DNA from: Limonium bicolor
Lineage: Eukaryota; Streptophyta; Magnoliopsida; Caryophyllales; Plumbaginaceae
Direction: 5' to 3'
Length of the DNA: 64,000 nucleotides
NCBI GenBank assembly: GCA_023374045.1
Contig: CM041778.1
Coordinates: 401,882,438-401,946,437, forward strand
Both the position numbers and the translations under genes were made by a program. Numbering within the stretch: the first letter of the stretch is position 1; every line of letters starts with the position of its first letter. The notes beneath the pieces are model-generated. The model made no database searches and was not told the origin of the DNA. It saw only the letters and a list, made by a program, of their open reading frames with translations. This document shows positions 59,932-64,000 of this stretch, piece after piece.

Positions 59932-61216
59932 TCTACACACATCAATTGAAAATTAAAAATTTTTAGAATATTCTCCCATACTACCATGAACCTTATTGAT
60001 AATAATCAACCTAACTTTGGTTAGGGTACGTTCATATATATACATTTTCTGTTTAATGCTGAATATTTATATTCAAGAGATAATTGTGCTAGTGTTATAT
60101 TTTTTCACTCTCTCCCTGTATATTATCTACGTGTATGATTTATAAAAACATTAGAAACATATCAATCTCCGTATTAGTACTATATAGACATTTTCTTTTA
60201 ATGGAAAATAACACCCAAATTGACAAAAATTGAGTGCACGGTTTACAAACAAAAGCTAACCTGATTTTCGGTTGTCTGCAAGCAGTGGCGGGAAGGAAGG
60301 ACACTGCAGCGGACGCCCTACAGCAGGAGAAGCGTTCCTCAGAGGAGCCGGCGACTTGTGTAGTGAACTCTTTGTCTATATTTTATCAATATCAACACTT
60401 ATTATAAGTTCATAACATAAAATCAATTAAACTGTCAATAAGTCAAACTTTTTAATGTAAATTCATATGTCAATCCATCAATGTCGTTTACTTATCAACC
60501 ACCTCACACAAACAATGCAGGAAAACAAAAAAAGTTACTAACATGGGTAGAATCGTTTTATCGAACACCTTGTGGGCATGTACATTATTTTGTAAAATTA
60601 ACCCAAAGTTAATAGTTCCGATCAAACCAGTCAATCTATTACACTCCAAATCACATAAATCAAGCAACAATCACATTTAAACATCCATAAAAATACCAAT
60701 TTGACATAAAACGAAACCTCTAAATTCACACATGTAAATATCCAGTTCTAATGCTCTTTGTTCCTTGCAACGGGGCGCACGAACTGCAGCCCAGAGAACG
60801 GCGACACTGACGGGTAGAAGACAGCAGCGCAAGCGACCGGCGGCGGTGGAGAAAGGGAGGTGACGGGAGGTGACGGTGGGCGGCTCTCTCTCTATGTTTT
60901 TGTGTGTTAGAGACGAGAATGATGATTGTCGGGGACGGGGCTGTTAAAAACTAATCATTTTGGGTGATTCATATCTAAAAACAGCCCAAAAAGCCTCGTT
61001 GTTTTTAAAGATTGGTTTTTTGGCGGGTTTTATCAAGAACCGACGATATTTTTTTAACCTTTTTCGGGTGGTTCCCCTCTTAACAATCGCCGAAAAAAGT
61101 ACACTTTTGTCAAAAAATTTAAAAACCGCCAAATATTATGTTCTATGGTATATTTTTGGAGGTTTCTTATGTGACACCGAAATGATGCGCCGAAAAAGCC
61201 TGTTTTTCTACTAGTG
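59932..61216 (-). mobile_element. 5' part and terminal inverted repeat of the large CACTA element
   Basis: The minus strand begins at 61216 with CACTAGTAGAAAAACAGGCT, close to the small CACTA element's end (CACTAGTACAAAAAGGGCCT). The subterminal region to about 60950 has decayed 'aaccgccgaaa'-type motifs in both orientations. GC-rich patches at 60285-60360 and 60770-60930 may be leader or promoter. No target duplication can be checked because the other end was not found. Confidence 0.75.
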
Positions 61217-61370
61217 CATGATTGAGATTTCGGATTGTTTGCGCTTGGTTGCTTTAAAGTTCGATCAATAAAACCGAACTTATTCTTTACCTTTAGCGCA
61301 ACCATTATTTTTTGTTTCCACCTCCAAATCCTTCCCCTGAAAAAGCAGAAGCCAGGCTCATTCCTGAATG
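61217..61370. other. flank between CACTA end and right duplicate
   Basis: About 150 bp without recognised features. Whether the duplication extends into it cannot be judged, because the left partner would lie before base 1. Confidence 0.5.
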
Positions 61371-61970
61371 ATCACTGGGGTGCCGGTAGAACGGGTCGGT
61401 GTAGTCTGGATCTGTCGTCTTCATCTCTCAATCATGCTTCAACTACATTTTTTTCTTTATCTCCTATGTTCATCGCTCATATGTTTCAAGAAATAGAAAG
61501 GACTGGGGAATATTTCAAAGAAAAAAAAAAAGAAGAATTGACTTGACTCTGCTCTGATACCATTTCGAATTAACTAGAAAGGATTTTCATTTCATTATTG
61601 TACTTGTTGTAGAATACAGCTTGTGTTTTAGAAAGAAATCTACTTGTTGTGTAGTAGTACTGCTCACTCTTACAGAGAGGAGAATTCTCCTCAGTATCGA
61701 GGCCGTCTCAACGATTTCCGGGGACCTGTGTTAAAATTTAAAATAAATAATCTTATAGAATTAAATTATGTAAAATATTGAAAAATTACTAAATTAAATT
61801 ACGCATCACATTACTTTACTATATTTATTTACAGATAAAAGTAAAAGTTACTGTGAAGATTTGTGAAGATCAATCGACACCACTTTAAAAGTAAAAGTCA
61901 CTATGAAGATTTGTGAAGATCATTGACGCCTGTCTTAAAATTCAAAATAAATCCTCATGTATATTTAAAT

Positions 61971-62391
61971 GGGAAATTTCACCAAATACCATTAAGTTTT
62001 TGCTTAATTCATGATATACCACTATGTTTTTAAAATTACACATGATAACATTGAGTTTTTACGTATTTCACCAGATAACACCCTGTCTCATATTCTGTTA
62101 ACTTCTTTGTTATTTTTCTTGGAAAATGATAAAAAATACTCTTGTTATTAATTAATTGCCTCACAATGAATTGTCATATTGATAAATTCCATAAGATACC
62201 ACCTCAGTTTAACTAATAATAGGATAATTTAGTCTTTTTTTAGGGATATTAACGAAGAAGTTAACGAAATATGTGACAGAGTGTTATCTGGTGAAATAAG
62301 TAAATACTCAGTGTTATCCTATGTAATTTTAGAAACACAGTGGTATATCATGAATTAAGCAAAAACTTAGTGGTATTTGGTGAAATTTCCC
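61971..62391. mobile_element. Mutator-like MITE, present only in the right duplicate
   Basis: 421 bp with inverted repeats of about 130 bp (GGGAAATTTCACCAAATACC at both ends in opposite orientation, continuing through 'gatataccact' and 'accagataacac'). Flanked by the perfect 9-bp duplication TATTTAAAT (61962-61970 and 62392-62400), the size made by Mutator-superfamily transposases. The left duplicate has a single near-copy of the target (tattaaat near 585) and no insert. Confidence 0.93.
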
Positions 62392-63357
62392 TATTTAAAT
62401 TATGTAAATATTGAAAATTTACTAAATTAAATTACACACCACATTACTTTAGTATATTTAATTACAGATAAAAGTAAAAGTTACTGTGAAATTTGTGAAG
62501 ATCAATCGGCAGCACTTTACTTTACTACATTTATTCAATTACTGTTTTAACTTCTAAATAATTTTGGACCCCTAAATTTGGGGCCGTACTATTGAGCGTA
62601 TTATGCCACGGCCACCCTCCTGGCCGGCCCAGGTCAGTATATATAGATTAGTAGACTAGGACTATTCTGCTAGTTAATGACTCACGGGTACAAGTATTAG
62701 TCAACTAATATCCTAACAAACGAAACACAGACCTGTAACTTGAACATATTTCCCCTTTCATCTTGCTTTCGTATCCTGCGAGTTCTTCATAGGAAAACTT
62801 GGAAAAGTCCGTAGTGCTCTCCAGTAGTGGTGTGGTAATAATACCTAATTTACTTCTAAATGCACTCCAGCGGTCCAGCCTTTAATCTCCGACAACTGAT
62901 ATCAATTTTCTTTTTATTGAAACAACAGGGCATGCACCGGGCCAACACAAGAAAAAACAGTAAAAATCTGAAAGACCTTGAATTTTCTAGAGTTCAAATA
63001 TCGGTGTATCTGTTACCCGGTCGATATTGTGATCAGGCCATTTAGTTTTCATCTTTAATTTTTCTTTGGTTTTTATCTTGCTGTTCAAATTAAACTTAAA
63101 GAAACGGCGGGTAGATAGAAAAGAAATCCAAATTAAATACCAACCATATGATAGTGGATGATGATTTTTCTCAAGCAATTAATTAACAACAGGTCAAATT
63201 AACCTTGCAAATATACAGTACTGGACTCATCTATTAAAATTAAACAACACATGATCTGATGAAAAGTCATAATTAATCATTATCTCAGTAACATACATTC
63301 GGGTCTGAACTTATACCTTACTAGCTAGCAATCAAGCAAGTAAGGTATATGGTTACA

Positions 63358-64000
63358 TTACATGTGACAATGATCTGGTGCACTCCATGGTCTACTCCAA
63401 GAATCCTTCTCTTGTTGTGATGAAGAAGAATAGTTTTTCCAATCATTGAGTATTATTTGTAGATCATGAACTTTAGGAGCCAAACCGATGCAACAGTTAG
63501 CGTGCATGGTGCAGACACTGTTAAAATTAGTGAGGGGCTGGCAAAACCCACTAAAGTAGACTGTATCTAGGAACTTAATTCTAAGCCCTACCATATTAAA
63601 CAGGTTATAATCTTTCATGATAATGAATACATCTTGATTTTTAGCCCATTCATAATTATACCGCAGCAAATACCATATCTTGAAGAAGATGATTGTGTGT
63701 ACATCAGATTGGACGTACATAAACCCTGTGTTTGGAAGATTTTCCACACTTGTTGGATCTCCATTGAATGTATCACTTGATAATTGGAAATTTGCATCAT
63801 TTGTAAGATGTGGGAATGGATCACGAAACCACAAAATATCACCATCCTGCAGCAAACAAGTACTCATCAATCCATCCATCATATAATAAGTATATAGAGA
63901 CTAGCTAGAATTGAGGTTGAAAATGAACCCTAGCTACATACCGTGAATATGAAATTGTAACCTCTTCGTAACACAATCTGCATAAAATCAATCTTTCTCC
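63358..64000 (-). CDS. second PF03407-type glycosyltransferase copy, partial at window edge
   Basis: Exon 3 (63358-63846) encodes the same protein as exon 3 of the left copy, from DGDILWFRDPFPHL to the stop after SAPDHCHM. An intron follows (63847-63941; GTATGT donor, CTGCAG acceptor) and then the first 59 bases of exon 2 up to the window edge. The DxD motif is intact. The position corresponding to the frameshift of the left copy lies beyond the window, so this copy could still be functional. Confidence 0.85.

Larger units (their letters stand above)
61371..64000. repeat. right copy of the direct duplication
   Basis: Matches 1-2179 in the same orientation. Differences are few substitutions, small indels (for example extra ctagc near 63325 and ac near 63855) and the 421-bp MITE at 61971-62391. 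Confidence 0.95.

Noticed and set aside
1..64000. CRISPR arrays, bacterial operons, rRNA genes
   Set aside because: None seen; the sequence is plant nuclear DNA with spliced genes and plant transposons.

Overview
The window is a transposon-dominated piece of a flowering-plant nuclear genome, most likely a eudicot. It is AT-rich, its genes have GT-AG introns, and it carries plant-type Ty3/gypsy, L1, CACTA, Mutator-like, Stowaway and TRIM elements. The only ordinary host gene is a PF03407-type glycosyltransferase. It lies on the minus strand at the left edge (1539-2809), and a near-identical second copy begins at the right edge (63358 onward). Both sit in a direct duplication (1-2179 and 61371-64000) separated by about 59 kb of nested mobile DNA.

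Left part (2.8-12.3 kb): non-coding DNA, a large fold-back-like repeat region (about 5.84-9.4 kb), a Stowaway-like MITE and a ~200-bp satellite that runs into a 500-N assembly gap (12255-12754).

Centre (12.8-38.0 kb): two copies of one Ty3/gypsy retrotransposon (Tekay/Del-like chromovirus type, minus strand), arranged LTR-internal-LTR-internal-LTR with a shared middle LTR. The LTRs are unusually long (about 5.1 kb). Between gag and protease-RT-RNase H-integrase, each copy carries a complete AlkB-type 2-oxoglutarate/Fe(II) dioxygenase domain resembling plant ALKBH1-like proteins, with its own stop codon. The gag-AlkB part appears to be split by four small GT-AG introns at identical places in both copies. 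One phase-1 donor can be joined in frame either to the AlkB exon or to the protease exon. This suggests that splicing could choose between Gag-AlkB and Gag-Pol. Both copies have lost the distal His iron ligand (Leu instead). Both are decayed by stops and frameshifts.

Right part: a TRIM element cut by the outer gypsy LTR (37983-38287); a Mutator-like MITE nested in a Stowaway MITE (39107-39782); an LTR and integrase fragment of another gypsy element (40.1-41.7 kb); a full-length L1 LINE with an 18-bp target duplication but a ruined RT catalytic box (43757-49438); two members of a fold-back family ending in CTTGGCTAC; and a decayed CACTA transposon (Tnp2 with DUF4216, minus strand, about 51.8-61.2 kb). 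The DUF4216 part of that CACTA element was hit by a solo LTR (53405-57219, target duplication ATAAG) and by a small non-autonomous CACTA element (52296-53304, target duplication AAT).

Nothing was computed with external tools. Family names rest on recognisable protein motifs and terminal structures read from the sequence.
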